Shown piece after piece: positions 1 through 12,018 of a stretch of DNA of 64,000 nt; positions within the stretch are counted from its first letter, which is position 1, and each line of letters starts with the position of its first letter. A program made the translations under genes and the position numbers. The notes under the pieces were generated by a model. The model was given only the letters and a program-made list of their open reading frames with translations. It ran no database searches and had not been told where the DNA came from. The stretch spans positions 310,001 to 374,000 of the forward strand of contig JAIXMO010000026.1 of NCBI GenBank assembly GCA_025677825.1, given 5' to 3'. The stretch is from Helicostylum pulchrum. Its lineage: Eukaryota > Mucoromycota > Mucoromycetes > Mucorales > Mucoraceae.

Positions 1-3000
1 TTATTGACAATATTCTTCAAGTCTAGTATTTCACCGCCGGATTCCACCTCGATTTTTTTAGATAGATCACCCAGTGCAACTGCTTTCGTAACTTCTGCAA
101 TCGATCTTACTTGGTTGGTAAGATTAGCCGCCATAATATTAACATTGTTGGTAAGCTCGTACCAAGTACCTGCAACTCCCTGTACAACCGCTTGACCGCC
201 CAATTTACCTTCGGTACCAACTTCTTTAGACACACGAGTTACTTCAGACGCAAAAATACGTAGTTGATCCACCATGTCATTGACCGTATCTTTTAGATCT
301 AGAATTTCGCCTCGCGTTTCAACTTCAATCTTCTTTGATAGATCACCATTAGCAACCGCCTTTGTAACTTGCGCAATTGAACGTACTTGAGTTGTTAGAT
401 TAGCAGCCATGGTGTTGACGTTGTCAGTGAGGTCCAACCAAGTACCAGCGACACCTTCTACCATTGCTTGACCACCTAGTTTACCTTCAGTACCTACTTC
501 CTTGGACACACGAGTTACCTCGGCAGCAAATACACGAAGCTGGTCTACCATGTCATTCACAGTATCCTTTAGATCTAGAATCTCACCACGCGTTTCAACT
601 TCAATCTTCTTGGACAGATCACCATTAGCAACAGCTTTTGTAACCTGTGCAATAGAGCGCACTTGCGTAGTAAGATTAGCAGCCATGGTATTGACATTAT
701 CGGTAAGGTCCATCCAAGTACCCGCTACACCTTCAACCGTAGCCTGACCGCCGAGTTTACCATCGGTACCTACTTCTTTTGCGACACGAGTCACTTCCGA
801 GGCAAAGATACGAAGCTGATCCACCATTGAATTAACAATATTCTTTAGATCCCGAATCTCACCACCGGACTCTACTTCGATTTTTTTGGATAGATCACCA
901 AGTGCAACAGCTTTAGTAACTTCAGCAATGGATCTTACTTGGTTTGTAAGATTGGTTGCCATCGTGTTGACATTATCCGTTAGATCTTTCCAGGTACCGT
1001 CTACGTTTGGCACCCGCGCCTGGCCGCCTAGTTTTCCTTCAGTACCTACTTCGCGAGCAACACGCGTGACTTCTGACGCAAACACACGTAGCTGATCCAC
1101 CATGTCATTCACGGTGTTTTTTAGATCTAGAATCTCGCCTCGCGTTTCAACTTCAATCTTTTTCGATAGGTCACCACTTGCTACGGCTTTCGTGACTTCG
1201 GCAATGGACCGTACTTGTGTGGTTAGATTGGCTGCCATGATGTTGACATTATTGGTAAGTTCGTACCAAGTGCCGGCAACGCCCTGTACTACGGCTTGAC
1301 CACCCAGTTTACCGTCTGTGCCTACTTCTTTGGAGACACGCGTAACTTCGGACGCAAAGATACGCAGCTGATCAACCATACCATTGACGATATCTTTCAG
1401 CTCTAGAATCTCACCTCGCGTTTCGACTTCAATCTTCTTTGATAGATCACCTAGCGCTACGGCTTTCGTGACTTCGGCAATGGAACGTACTTGTGTGGTT
1501 AGATTGGCCGCCATAATGTTGACGTGTTCTGTTAGTTCGTACCAGGTACCGGCAACGTTAGGCACGGTCGCTTGCCCGCCGAGTTTTCCTTCAGTACCTA
1601 CTTCTTTGGAAACACGGGTTACTTCAGATGCAAAGATACGTAGCTGGTCCACCATATTATTCACAATGTTTTTTAGTTCTAGGATTTCGCCCCCGGATTC
1701 AACCTCGATTTTTTTCGATAGATCACCGTTAGCAACCGCTTTTGTTACTTCGGCAATGGACCGCACTTGGTTGGTTAGATTGGCCGCCATAATGTTGACG
1801 TTATCCGTGAGTTCGTTCCAAGTACCAGCAACACCTTGTACAACAGCTTGGCCGCCGAGTTTTCCTTCAGTACCTACTTCTTTGGAGACACGCGTGACTT
1901 CAGACGCAAACACACGAAGTTGATCGACCATGTTATTGACAATATTCTTTAGATCGAGTATTTCGCCACCGGATTCGACTTCAATCTTTTTCGATAGGTC
2001 ACCGAGCGCAACTGCTTTTGTGACTTCAGCGATGGAACGTACTTGGTTGGTAAGATTGGTAGCCATATGATTTACATTATCGGTTAAATCCATCCAAGTA
2101 CCGTCGACGTTTGGCACCAGAGCTTGCCCACCAAGTTTACCGTCTGTACCGACTTCTTTCGCCACACGGGTGACTTCAGCCGCAAAGACGTTTAGCTGGT
2201 CGACCATATTATTCACGGTGTTTTTTAGATCTAGTATTTCACCCTGCGTCTCCACATCAATCTTTTTGGACAGATCACCCTTGGCTACTGCTTTTGTCAC
2301 CGTTGCAATGGACCTCACTTGCGTCGTTAGATTGGCCGCCATTGTATTGACGTTATCCGTCAGGTCTTTCCAGGTACCACTCACGTTCGGCACGTTCGCT
2401 TCACCGCCCAATTTACCTTCCGTACCTACTTCTCGCGCAACTCGCGTGACTTCAGAAGCAAACACACGTAGCTGATCCACCATATTATTCACTGTATCTT
2501 TCAGATCCGATATTTCGCCACTGACATTGACTTGAATCTTTTTCGACAGGTCGCCGTTCGCTACAGCCTTTGTCACCACTGCAATTGACCGCACTTGCGT
2601 AGTTAAATTCGTCGCCATGGTATTGACATTATCCGTTAGATCTTTCCAGGTACCGTCTACGTTTGGCACCCGCGCCTGGCCGCCTAGTTTTCCTTCAGTA
2701 CCTACTTCGCGAGCAACACGCGTGACTTCTGACGCAAACACACGTAGCTGATCCACCATGTCATTCACGGTGTTTTTTAGATCTAGAATCTCGCCTCGCG
2801 TTTCAACTTCAATCTTTTTCGATAGGTCACCCATGGCTACAGCCTTGGTTACTTCGGCAATCGATCGGACTTGCGTGGTTAAGTTGGCCGCCATGGTGTT
2901 CACGTTATCCGTCAGATCTTTCCACGTCCCGCCCACATCTTTCACCACTGCCTGACCGCCCAGTTTTCCTTCCGTGCCTACTTCTAGAGAAACTCTCCTT

Positions 3001-5080
3001 ACTTCAGCAGAAAATAGAGTTAACTGATCCACCTACAACAACAAAATGTTAGTATCTAGTATTACAGTAATAAATATATGTGAGATTTTACCATTTTATT
3101 CATGGTGTTTTTTAGCTCTAGCACTTCACCTTGAGCATTGGCTTTGACCTTTTTCGTTAGATCACCACGAGCTACAGCTTTCGCAACCACAGCAATATCT
3201 CTCACTTGATTTGTAATTTTCGAAGCCATCATATTTACGTTATCCGTTAGATCTTTCCAAGTACCAGCGACGTCTTTCACAACCGCCTGACCACCTAATT
3301 TACCTTGCGTACCTACTTCAAGTGATACACGTGTTACTTCAGTTGCAAATATAGAAAGCTAAAAAAAAAAAATTAGAAAAAAAAAACAATTAAAAAAAAA
3401 AAATTAAAAACACGCTGAAACTTTACTTGATCCACCATGGTATTAATTGTGTTTTTCAAGTCCAGCATTTCACCTCTCACTTCAACGGTGACCTTTTTAG
3501 TCAAATCACCTCGAGCCACTGATTTTGAAACTTGAGCTATGTCTCTTACTTGATTGGTAAGGTTGGCTGCCATTGTGTTTACATTATCCGTTAATTCTTT
3601 CCAAATACCATCGGCACTTTGTACCTTTGCCTGTGCACCTAATTTTCCCTCTGTACCTACTTCATGAGCAACTCTTGAAACCTCGGAAGCAAATAAGTTT
3701 AATTGATTAACTAAAAAAAAAAAAAAAAAAAAAAAGATATATTTTTTTTTTAGTTTTAGACTAAAAAAAGTAGTAGTACACTATTTTCTTACCCATTGTA
3801 TTGAAAGTATTCTTTAGTAATAGTGTTTCACCTTTCACAGGCACAGTCATAGTTTTACTAAGATCACCTTTTCCAATTGCAGTTGAAACATCAGCAATAT
3901 CACGAACTTGTTCTAAATGATTCTGAGTCATACTGTTAAGATTGACTACAAAATCGCGCCATAAACCCTTCATTTCTTTTCCACATCGAGCCTGTACACC
4001 TAATTTACCATTGACAGCAGTTTCATGAGCAACATAATTGACTTCATCAGCAACAATTTGAAGTCTATCGGCCATAGCATTGACAGCATTCTTTAATGTA
4101 TTGATAGGGGCGTCATATTCATGAACAGAACCAGATACAATACAACGTTCGTGTTCACAAGTAATTCGACGACCTAAATCACCATTAAATACGCAAGAAG
4201 CTACCTTGACAGCTTGAATAACACAATCAGGACAGACAATGTTATCGGAACTGGTTTGAACAGTAGCAGCAGGGAAAGATAAGATGGAAGGAGACATGGT
4301 AGCACCAAAATAAACAGGATAAGCAGTAGCGGCAGAAGAAATATTAAAAGGCGGAGTAGAAGAAGCAGCAGCAGAAGTAGTAGTAGTAGTAGTAGAAGAA
4401 GCAGTAGTAGAAGTTTGAACAAGACCAGCGGCCGCAGCAGCAGCAGCAGCCATTGTAGTAGACGAAGAAGCAGCTAATCAAAGGATAAGCGAGTTAAGAA
4501 AAATAAAATAAAAAGAATTATATATGTATGTATTCTTACCAAAATAACCTCCTTGAGGAAGTTGTTCACGGTAAGAGGTTTCGAGCTTTTCAAGCAGACA
4601 AGTATCACGGACCGAAGTTAAATTATCTTCACTAGTGGAATTTTCTTGAGAAGTAGTAGTATTTGTTTTATTATTATTAGTGCTATTGTTGTTATTCTGA
4701 TGCATGACCTTTTCCTCCTCGTGATGATTTGGAGTAGTAGTATTAGTTAAAAGCTGATGTTGCTGTTGGATCATGATGCGGCATCTTAAATTCTCAGTTT
4801 CTAGCTGCAGCTGACGTTGGGCAATTTTCTTTATATTGAAGTCAAGCGTAGTGAATAAATCAGCATCGGGTTTAGAAAGTTGTTGTATAATAGAACTGAA
4901 ATCTGTTGAATTATTTGATAAACAGTTGTCTATGTTACCCTGCTCTAGATTGTTTACAAGCTTATGAACGTATTCTAGTACACTCATTGTTGTAGGTGAA
5001 TTAATATTAGTTATTTCTTCGTTATCACGAATTTTCTTTTTTATAATAGGTGAATTATCTCCAGCACAAGAACGTTTCAT
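1..5080 (-). CDS. Group III (Nik1/Os-1-type) hybrid histidine kinase, N-terminal HAMP array, cut by window edge
   Basis: Five exons: 5080-4540, 4473-3793, 3710-3427, 3358-3092 and 3032-1 (frame closes at each junction). The start is the ATG at 5080 (MKRSCAGD). About 1,600 residues are visible; the HisKA, HATPase and receiver domains must lie beyond base 1. After a low-complexity N-terminus (about residues 1-240, N/T/S/A-rich) come HAMP/linker units marked by GDL(S/T)KK, LKNTxNxMVDQL, EVTRV and [10 protein letters not shown]. Fourteen KLG motifs occur. The eleven in the last exon are spaced exactly 276 bp (92 residues). Family knowledge: such kinases are cytosolic osmotic/fungicide sensors feeding the HOG MAP-kinase pathway, with HAMP repeats as the signalling rod. 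The repeat number seems well above the usual 4-9. No membrane segment is seen, as expected for the class. Kinase activity is inferred from the HAMP architecture only, because the catalytic part is not in the window. Confidence 0.9.
967..1175 (-). repeat. HAMP-unit block identical to 2623-2831
   Basis: These 209 bp match 2623-2831 base for base when read side by side. The offset is 1656 bp, which is six 276-bp units. Neighbouring units differ at many silent sites, so this pair has been homogenised recently, by gene conversion or segmental duplication inside the array. Confidence 0.9.
2623..2831 (-). repeat. HAMP-unit block identical to 967-1175
   Basis: Second member of the identical 209-bp pair. 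Identity starts at TTGACATTATCCG and stops just after GATAGGTCACC, where the two units diverge. Confidence 0.9.
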
Positions 5081-5844
5081 TAGCACTTTCTTGTTTTTTA
5101 TTTTTTTTTCTTCTGTTTGTTGGCAGCTCTTTTTCTTTTTTTTGGGGGGGGGGGGGCTTTTGATTGGTTTTCTTGATTTTTTGCCGTTAAGAACTTTTTT
5201 TTTTTTTTTTTTTTTTTTTCAACTTTCTTTTTTAAGAAAGAAAGAAAAAAAAGGAAAAAAGGGGGGGAGGGAAAGTAAATTTGCTTTGTTTTGGTATAGA
5301 TATATTAAATACAAGAAAAAGAAGAAAATATATGTACAAATATGCTAAAGGAAGAGATATATATAACTAACAAAAAGATGCCTAGTCTTTTATATATATA
5401 TATGTATATAAAAAGGTTAAAAAAAGAAACAAAAAAGACAGAAAAAAAAAAAAAGAAAGCTATAATAATAAATATTTTTAGAATTCAGTTTTATACAAAA
5501 AAAAAAAAAATTGAGGGGGAGAAGAAAAAAGCACAGTGACGTTTTTTATTTTTTATTTTTTTTCAACCACTCTCAGTGACAACATTTTATTGAAAAGAAA
5601 GGCATGATTTGTTTGTTGTCTCACACAAATACAATTTTTAGTTTCAATATCCGCATTTTTCAAGGTATCTCTTAATCTTTTTTTTTTTTCTTTCTTTTTT
5701 CTATTCTTTTTTTATCCCTGGATATTAAAAAAACGGCTCCTAAATACAGATATAAAATAATAATTAAATAATTTTTATATTACTCTTTTTTTATATTTTT
5801 TTACCCTTTTTATATAAACATATTTAACAACAACAAAAAAGATA
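5081..5844. promoter_or_regulatory. Divergent intergenic region between kinase and homeobox genes
   Basis: AT-rich spacer that must hold both divergent promoters. It contains a G-run of about 14 near 5144-5157, long T-runs near 5196-5219 and several A-runs. No specific binding site could be assigned. Short ORFs here are homopolymer artefacts. Confidence 0.4.
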
Positions 5845-6471
5845 ATGACAAGCTTTAATCATTCAAACGGACTGAAACGCCAAAAGAAATTATCATCGGT
5901 TGTCAGCTCAGAACAAGGTAACATTAAAAAAAAGAATTAAAAAAAAAACTAAAAACTAAAACTGTACTAGATCTTTTGATGGATAATAAACCAAAAAGAA
6001 AGAGAATCTCGCCTGATCAGTTTTGCTTATTATCAGAGTTATTTGAACAAACTGATACACCTAGTCATGAATTACGAGAAAGGCTTGCCAAAAAGCTTGA
6101 AATGACGAATCGTGAAGTTCAGGTAACTACACAGATGTATATTTAATAATAAGGAGCCATGTGATGTTTATTGTGTAACTTGATAGGTATGGTTTCAAAA
6201 TCGTCGCGCTAAAGTAAATCGTACTCGTTTACAAGAACAAGAACATGTTAAAAAAGTAAAATTCAACTACTGGTCTTCTTCTTCTTCTTCATCTTCTTCT
6301 TCTTGCTCTTCATCACCTTCTTTATTACCACATGATCTTGTATTTCATCCAGATGTTACACCTATTGATATTCTAGCCACTGCGGCTGCCTACGTTCAAC
6401 AATGGGATGAACAAGAACGTAAGAAACAAGTAGTTCAACCTAAAAGAAAGAGTTGGAGACCTTGGCTTTAA
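5845..6471 (+). CDS. Homeodomain transcription factor, 169 aa
   Basis: Three exons: 5845-5917, 5971-6122 and 6187-6471. A basic run (KPKRKR) opens the homeodomain at about residue 29. The recognition helix reads REVQVWFQNRRAKVNR, with the invariant W-F-x-N-x-R, and intron 2 falls just before VWFQNRR, a common homeobox intron site. After the domain come a serine run (ten or more Ser around residues 100-112) and a short basic C-terminus ending RKSWRPWL. The protein is a DNA-binding regulator in the nucleus; its targets cannot be read from sequence. The single homeodomain is close in style to fungal Yox1/Pah-like factors, but I cannot name an orthologue. It is transcribed divergently from the histidine kinase. 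Confidence 0.88.
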
Positions 6472-7464
6472 ATTATTATCACCACTTGGTCATTCTTGTC
6501 ATTGTATATACCCTCCTTTTTTATTTATCTCCCCTCTCTCTCTCCGCTATTACTATATTACTGTATGTGGCATGCAGCATTCTCTTTTTATACCCCTTCT
6601 CTCTTTCTCTCTTTCTCTTTCTCTCTCATCTTATTATTTACAAACCCTCGCAAGAATGAGTATCACCCCTTTCACAAAAAAATAAATAAAATTAGTACTG
6701 TACTCTCAATTTTTTCACCCCCCATCCCCTCATCTAATTATTATTTATGCCGCAAAAAAAGTTACACACATTTTACGTTTTAGGTTATGTCGCTTTCAAT
6801 GAGGGTACATCTCTACAATCATTTTTTTGTTTCATCCCCTTTTATAATAGTACTTGCAAAGAAAAAAAACGCAGAATGCTTATATTATTATTTAGTAATC
6901 TATCCTCTCCCAGAACAAAAAAAAAAAAAAAAAAAAAAGTATTTCATAAATTAAAAAACTCTCTTACCACACATCATACGATTGCCTTAATAAGGGTACA
7001 AAACAAACAAAAACAAAAACCCTCTTAACGTTAAATTGTGTTTATCTGCTTAAAACACGATTGTGGATTCAACATTAAAAAATTTGTGTGCAATATTTAT
7101 ATAATACACTGTCAACGCTTTTTGTGTGAGTGTGCTACTCAGTTACGTAAAGTAAACTGAAACCAGTTTTTTTTTAAAAAAGGGGAGACAGGGGGTCCGT
7201 TCACCCCATTGTCACCTTTTTAAAAATTTGGATCTTCCTAAAACGTTAAAAAAAAACAGTTTATATTTAAAATTAGAACAAACTACTATCTATCTGGCTG
7301 TCAGTAGACACAAACTCAACTCGTACACTATACTGAAAAAGCAGTTTTCAGGCGAATGTTAAAAAGTAGTGAAACTGTACTACAATCACGTAAAAAAGTA
7401 CGATTCGTGCTGCGAAAACTGGGCGGTTTTTGTCTGCACACGTATCTACTTTATTCTGTAAAAT

Positions 7465-7501
<37 letters not shown>

Positions 7502-10087
7502 TTCTGTCACTTTTTCTGGTCTTCCCGAGAAACCCGTACAAAAAAAAATCGTGACCGCATACATACCCCTAGATCCCCATATATGGGTTAGTGTCGCCGG
7601 GGAGAGAACAATAAAGTAAAAGGCAAGTTTCATAGATCAGTGAAACGCGTTACTTTGTAGTCAACACCAAAAGTGTGTCCGTGAGTGGGACATAATTAGT
7701 TATGTACGGCGTAGTATTGCAGCTAGAATTGTACATATTACCATAACTAATGTAAAAACTTTGTGCTTCAAGTAAGTGATTTATGTTACAAAGAATGATA
7801 TCTAAACTTTATGCAGCTTGAAAAGCTCTGCAGAAAAGAAAAGAAAAATTCCACCATTTACATTTATTTTTATCACTCTCAGATCTAAATATTATATCTG
7901 CAAAACTGTTTCCGGGATAGCGTTTGATCCGTACTTGGTTATTACGATGTGATATTAGAAAATACATTCAAGCTATAAATATCAACTTTAAATAGCTAAA
8001 ATATTATCTGGGAGCTTCTTTACGCATCAGCTAGTAGTTACTGACCTTTTATACTGCAGGTTTATTTTTTTTAGAAAGAAAAGAATCTAACTTGCCTATT
8101 TTGTAACTACTATAGCGAAATAGTTTTTGGGCGTAGTTTCTGCAACTTTTTTTTTTTACAGCTAAAGTTTAATTGCGCATCACACGTGCAGGGAAATTTA
8201 ATGTGTGTGTGTTATTTTATTTTTTTCTTCTAAAGGAGTAAAAAGGGGGAGCTTTTTTTTTCATGTGTTTAAAAAAAGAAATCTGTCAGTTGGTATATCC
8301 ATGCAGCAAATCAATTTAAAACAACCTTTTGAGGTGTCATCATAGTTCTCTTTTTTTTGTTTCACTCTCTCATATGATCTATAATAAAGCACGTTACTTT
8401 ATCTCCTTAAACTAGCTTCAATTGGGGAAGGGGTAAATATTTTAGATTGAAGGTAAACTAGCACATCCGGAATGTAACAGTGAGGCAAATTCATCTATCC
8501 TCTTTTGATTACAAAAAGTCATTTTACACAACTGATTTACAAGACATAGTCATGTTTTGATTTTACATCAACAGACCCATCTCAACAAGAAGGTCTGACC
8601 TTTTTTAGTTCCAATGCCCCTCTCCTCCCATCCAACTTTGTTAAAGTTGTACGTGGGTGATGATCCCATCTAAATAAAGGTATTTACCAATGACACCGAT
8701 TTTTTTTGTGTTCTCACGTACAAAATGAAAAAAATAGCACGTATATAATCATTATTGTTATCAGGGCCACTGTCAATCTTTTCATATAGGCGAGAGGCTA
8801 CTTTTTTTCTTTTTTAAAATTATCCTTGATAAAATATACTATATAAATGCATCCGAAAAAAAACACACACACACGTATAAACAAAAACGCTCCTCCCCCG
8901 AAATAAATAAAAAAAACAAGTACTACACATGATGCAGATAAAAAGGTTACAGCAGCGACAAACGGAAAAATATGCCCGTTCACTCTACTACTTTAAACCG
9001 TGAGTCATCCCAGGTCAAATTTAGCTTATATATATAAACACGATATAGACTGGATAAAAAAAAGTAAACGGATATCTAATAATAATAAAAATTAGACTGT
9101 ATATTCATTTTAGACTGTAATGCGGGTAATTTTAGTACAATATAATCGAGATGAAGCTGGCAATGAAGCTGACGTTGTAATTTATTATACCTTTTTTTTT
9201 CCCAAAAAAAAAAAACCACAGATTGGATAGTTTCGTTCAAAGCCACAGAGAATTGCAATTGATATAATTGTAATACATGCAAAGGTATGTTAGTGTGTAA
9301 TATACTGATATCAGAAAAGAAAAAAAAAGAAAAAAAGACAGTAACGACTAGAAAGAAAAAAGAAGTAAGAAGAAAGTGGCGACATCTACTCAGCAAAAAA
9401 TGTCTCGAGTCAGAGAGAGATAGAGAGAGTGTGTATCCGTTACCCCGTACAATTGGTGATCAGTTCGTTATTGAATCATACTAGTTTGGTTATCCCTTTT
9501 ATTTCGGGACAGCAAGCAGTACCCGTTTATTGTTTTTTTACAAATCATATTAAAAAAAGGAAACTACCTAGAAAACAAGAATTTATTTTAGCAAGGATCG
9601 TAGCAATGTAAAAAAAAAAAAAAAAAAAATGTTTTTTTTTTTAAAAAAACAGTGCCCAATAAAATAATTGTCATATTAAATATGTACCTTACAGAATACG
9701 ACGTACTCTAATACCATTTTACACTTTTCCTCCTTTCCTTCTCCTTCACTCCTACTTCTTGCAAGATACATTCAAACCACTAGTACACATATCCAATTGT
9801 AAATAAACAAGGGGTTTTTTTTTTGGGTATCTTGGGAAACCCTGTGTTACAAAGAAACTGACGCGGAACCGTACCTTAAAAAAAACCAGTGTTTTAAATT
9901 TGTCGTACCAACAAATTTGACAATTGAAATTTTACTCTTTATTTTATTTTCTAAAAAAAAAAGTAGTAACTATAACTACACAGCCGTTTAAGAAAAAATC
10001 ATGACAGGTTAATATGTTACTATAGTGATTGGTTACCAACTTTTTTCTTCTTTTAAAAAAAAGACATCATGCGCGGAGTACAAAGTA

Positions 10088-10138
<51 letters not shown>

Positions 10139-10265
10139 CTTTTTATAGTTTTTTTTATTTTCATATCTTTTTTCCCCTTTTTTTTGTTTTCTTCTTTATT
10201 TTTTTCTGTAAAGGTAGAAAAACGTAATATAAAAAAATCTTGTTTTCTACAAAAATTTGTTTATC
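6472..10265. other. 3.8-kb gene-poor intergenic region
   Basis: No open frame with recognisable protein features on either strand; listed ORFs are CT-rich or homopolymer frames. It holds pyrimidine-rich CTCTCT tracts (6530-6620), many A/T runs (for example about 30 T at 7471-7500) and a (CA)n stretch near 8861. No tRNA A/B boxes were seen. A noncoding RNA cannot be excluded. Confidence 0.5.
10092..10136. repeat. 45-nt poly(T) tract
   Basis: Uninterrupted run of 45 T about 130 bp upstream of the ADP-ribosylglycohydrolase start codon. It is the longest homopolymer seen in the window. The exact length may be uncertain because of sequencing. Confidence 0.9.
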
Positions 10266-11724
10266 ATGCATATTCCATCTGGATGCTCAAAGTTGGAATC
10301 TAGTCTTATCATAGACAAAGTCAAAGGATTGATTTTTGGTAAAAATAATAATAAACTTATTAAACTCATTTTTTTTTAACCAAAAAAAAAAAAACAATTA
10401 TTTAGGCGCTATTTTAGGGGATAGTCTCGGGTTAGCCACCGAAGGATTAGCCAAAGCAGAAATAGCGAAATTGTACGGTAAAGGTCCAATTCGATTCGGT
10501 ATGGACGAAGATGGTATTCCATTTAATAGAGACGAATTTAGATCCAATTTTGAAGAAAGGTAAAAAAAAAAAAAAAAAAAAACCCCCAAAAAAAATCCCT
10601 TTTTTTTAACATGTTCAAAAAAAAGTGATTTTGGAGATGATGCTGAACAAATACTTTTGGTAATGGAATCTATTTTTGAGAATGGTGGTCACTTCCTTGC
10701 AAAAGATTTTAGTACAAGGTTATTAAACTATAGTAAAAACGGTATCAAGAATTTACACAAAATACCTATTGGAATGAATGCAACAAACGAAGCTGTACTA
10801 GCAAACCCAACATATCACACTAGTCCTGTACGGCAAAACCATATTTTTTTTTTTTAAAAAAAAATATTTCATACTCATTTTTTATATATAATATAGCAAA
10901 AAGCTGCAGTTGAGGTTTGGAAGACAAAAGATAACCTTCGAGGCGCCAATGGAGCTCTTGTTCGTGCTCCATTATTAGGTATACTCAAGTTTTGGGATGG
11001 TACTACAGTGATTGAAAATACTACAGAATGTTGTCGTGTTACTCATCCTGATCCTCGCTGTATGATATCATGTGTAATTACTTCCACTTTAATAGCGAGG
11101 TAACCTATTTTTTTTTTTTTGCGGTAACTGCTGACTTGGTTATAGATAATATACTAACCTACTTTTAGACTATTAAGAGGACAAGATTTAGAAATTGAAG
11201 TCAACATGACACCTATACCCAGTCCAACTACAAAATCTACAACTTACTTTACAGATACGCTCCGATTAGATTATCGACTTCAAGCTCTTGTCAGAAACGT
11301 AGTAGAAACCAATAAACCAATGTTAATCGCTCCTCAAACAGACACTCTTTTCATTACACCTGAAACTGATATGGAGCAAATGAAGCAGTATTATCATCAA
11401 CTTTTAGACTATTGTGTACCTAGTTCCTTGAACGAATTAATGTTGGATGATGATAATGACCGTCGGGATACTTTTAAATGTCTAAGCGCCGCTATCTATT
11501 GTTTAACAAGAGAAATACCTCCACAACGTGAAACCGAATACTTTAAAAAGATGTTGATGGATGTTGTCATGCAAGGAGGTGAAGCTGATACGAACGCAAC
11601 AGTTACTGGTGCTTTATTAGGTGCTAGGTTAGGCTACAGCCATTTACCTACTGAATGGGTTGTAGGCATGAGACGGTGGGAATGGCTGGAAGATAAAGTA
11701 GATGAATTCTGTGCAATGCTCTAA
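10266..11724 (+). CDS. ADP-ribosylglycohydrolase family protein (ARH/DraG-like), 395 aa
   Basis: Five exons: 10266-10338, 10406-10559, 10626-10827, 10897-11099 and 11169-11724; the frame is continuous. The protein opens with the family's helix GAILGDSLGLATEGL. The first metal-binding cluster is FGDDAEQILLVMES (about residues 77-90), and the C-terminal cluster is GGEADTNATVTGALLGARLG (about residues 350-369). The middle has RGANGALVRAPLLG, another family hallmark. Family role: a Mg-dependent hydrolase removing ADP-ribose from modified proteins or small ADP-ribosyl adducts; the substrate here is unknown. The third donor is GTACGG, non-canonical beyond GT, chosen because it alone keeps the frame into QKAAVEVW. 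Length and motif order are near normal for the family. Confidence 0.9.
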
Positions 11725-12018
11725 GTGAGTGTCCTTTTTTTTTTTTTTTTTTCTCTTTTCTCTTTTTTTTTAATACAAATATAAAATTATTTTAAATTGG
11801 AAAACAGTGTATATAAATGTATATGTCTTTTAAAGCAATAATAATAATAAAATTAACATATACAAATCCCCTTCCTTTTATTGCAATTGGTAAAGATGAG
11901 TTTGAAAGGTTACACATTTCAAGTATACATTTTTTTAATCTTATATTAGGTGGTCAAATTGACTTACAAAGCGTGGAATAGAAATAAGGTTGTTCCCAGT
12001 CCAACCACGTTTTTTTCC

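Noticed and set aside
4..2955. Series of plus-strand open frames with a repeated motif
   Set aside because: They are the antisense of the HAMP array; the minus frame gives the HAMP protein and explains the periodicity.
6453..7028. Three overlapping plus-strand frames after the homeobox gene
   Set aside because: CT-repeat and A-run translations in the 3' flank, no conserved features.
10025..10303. 92-aa open frame
   Set aside because: A poly-Phe frame produced by the T-run; no coding features.
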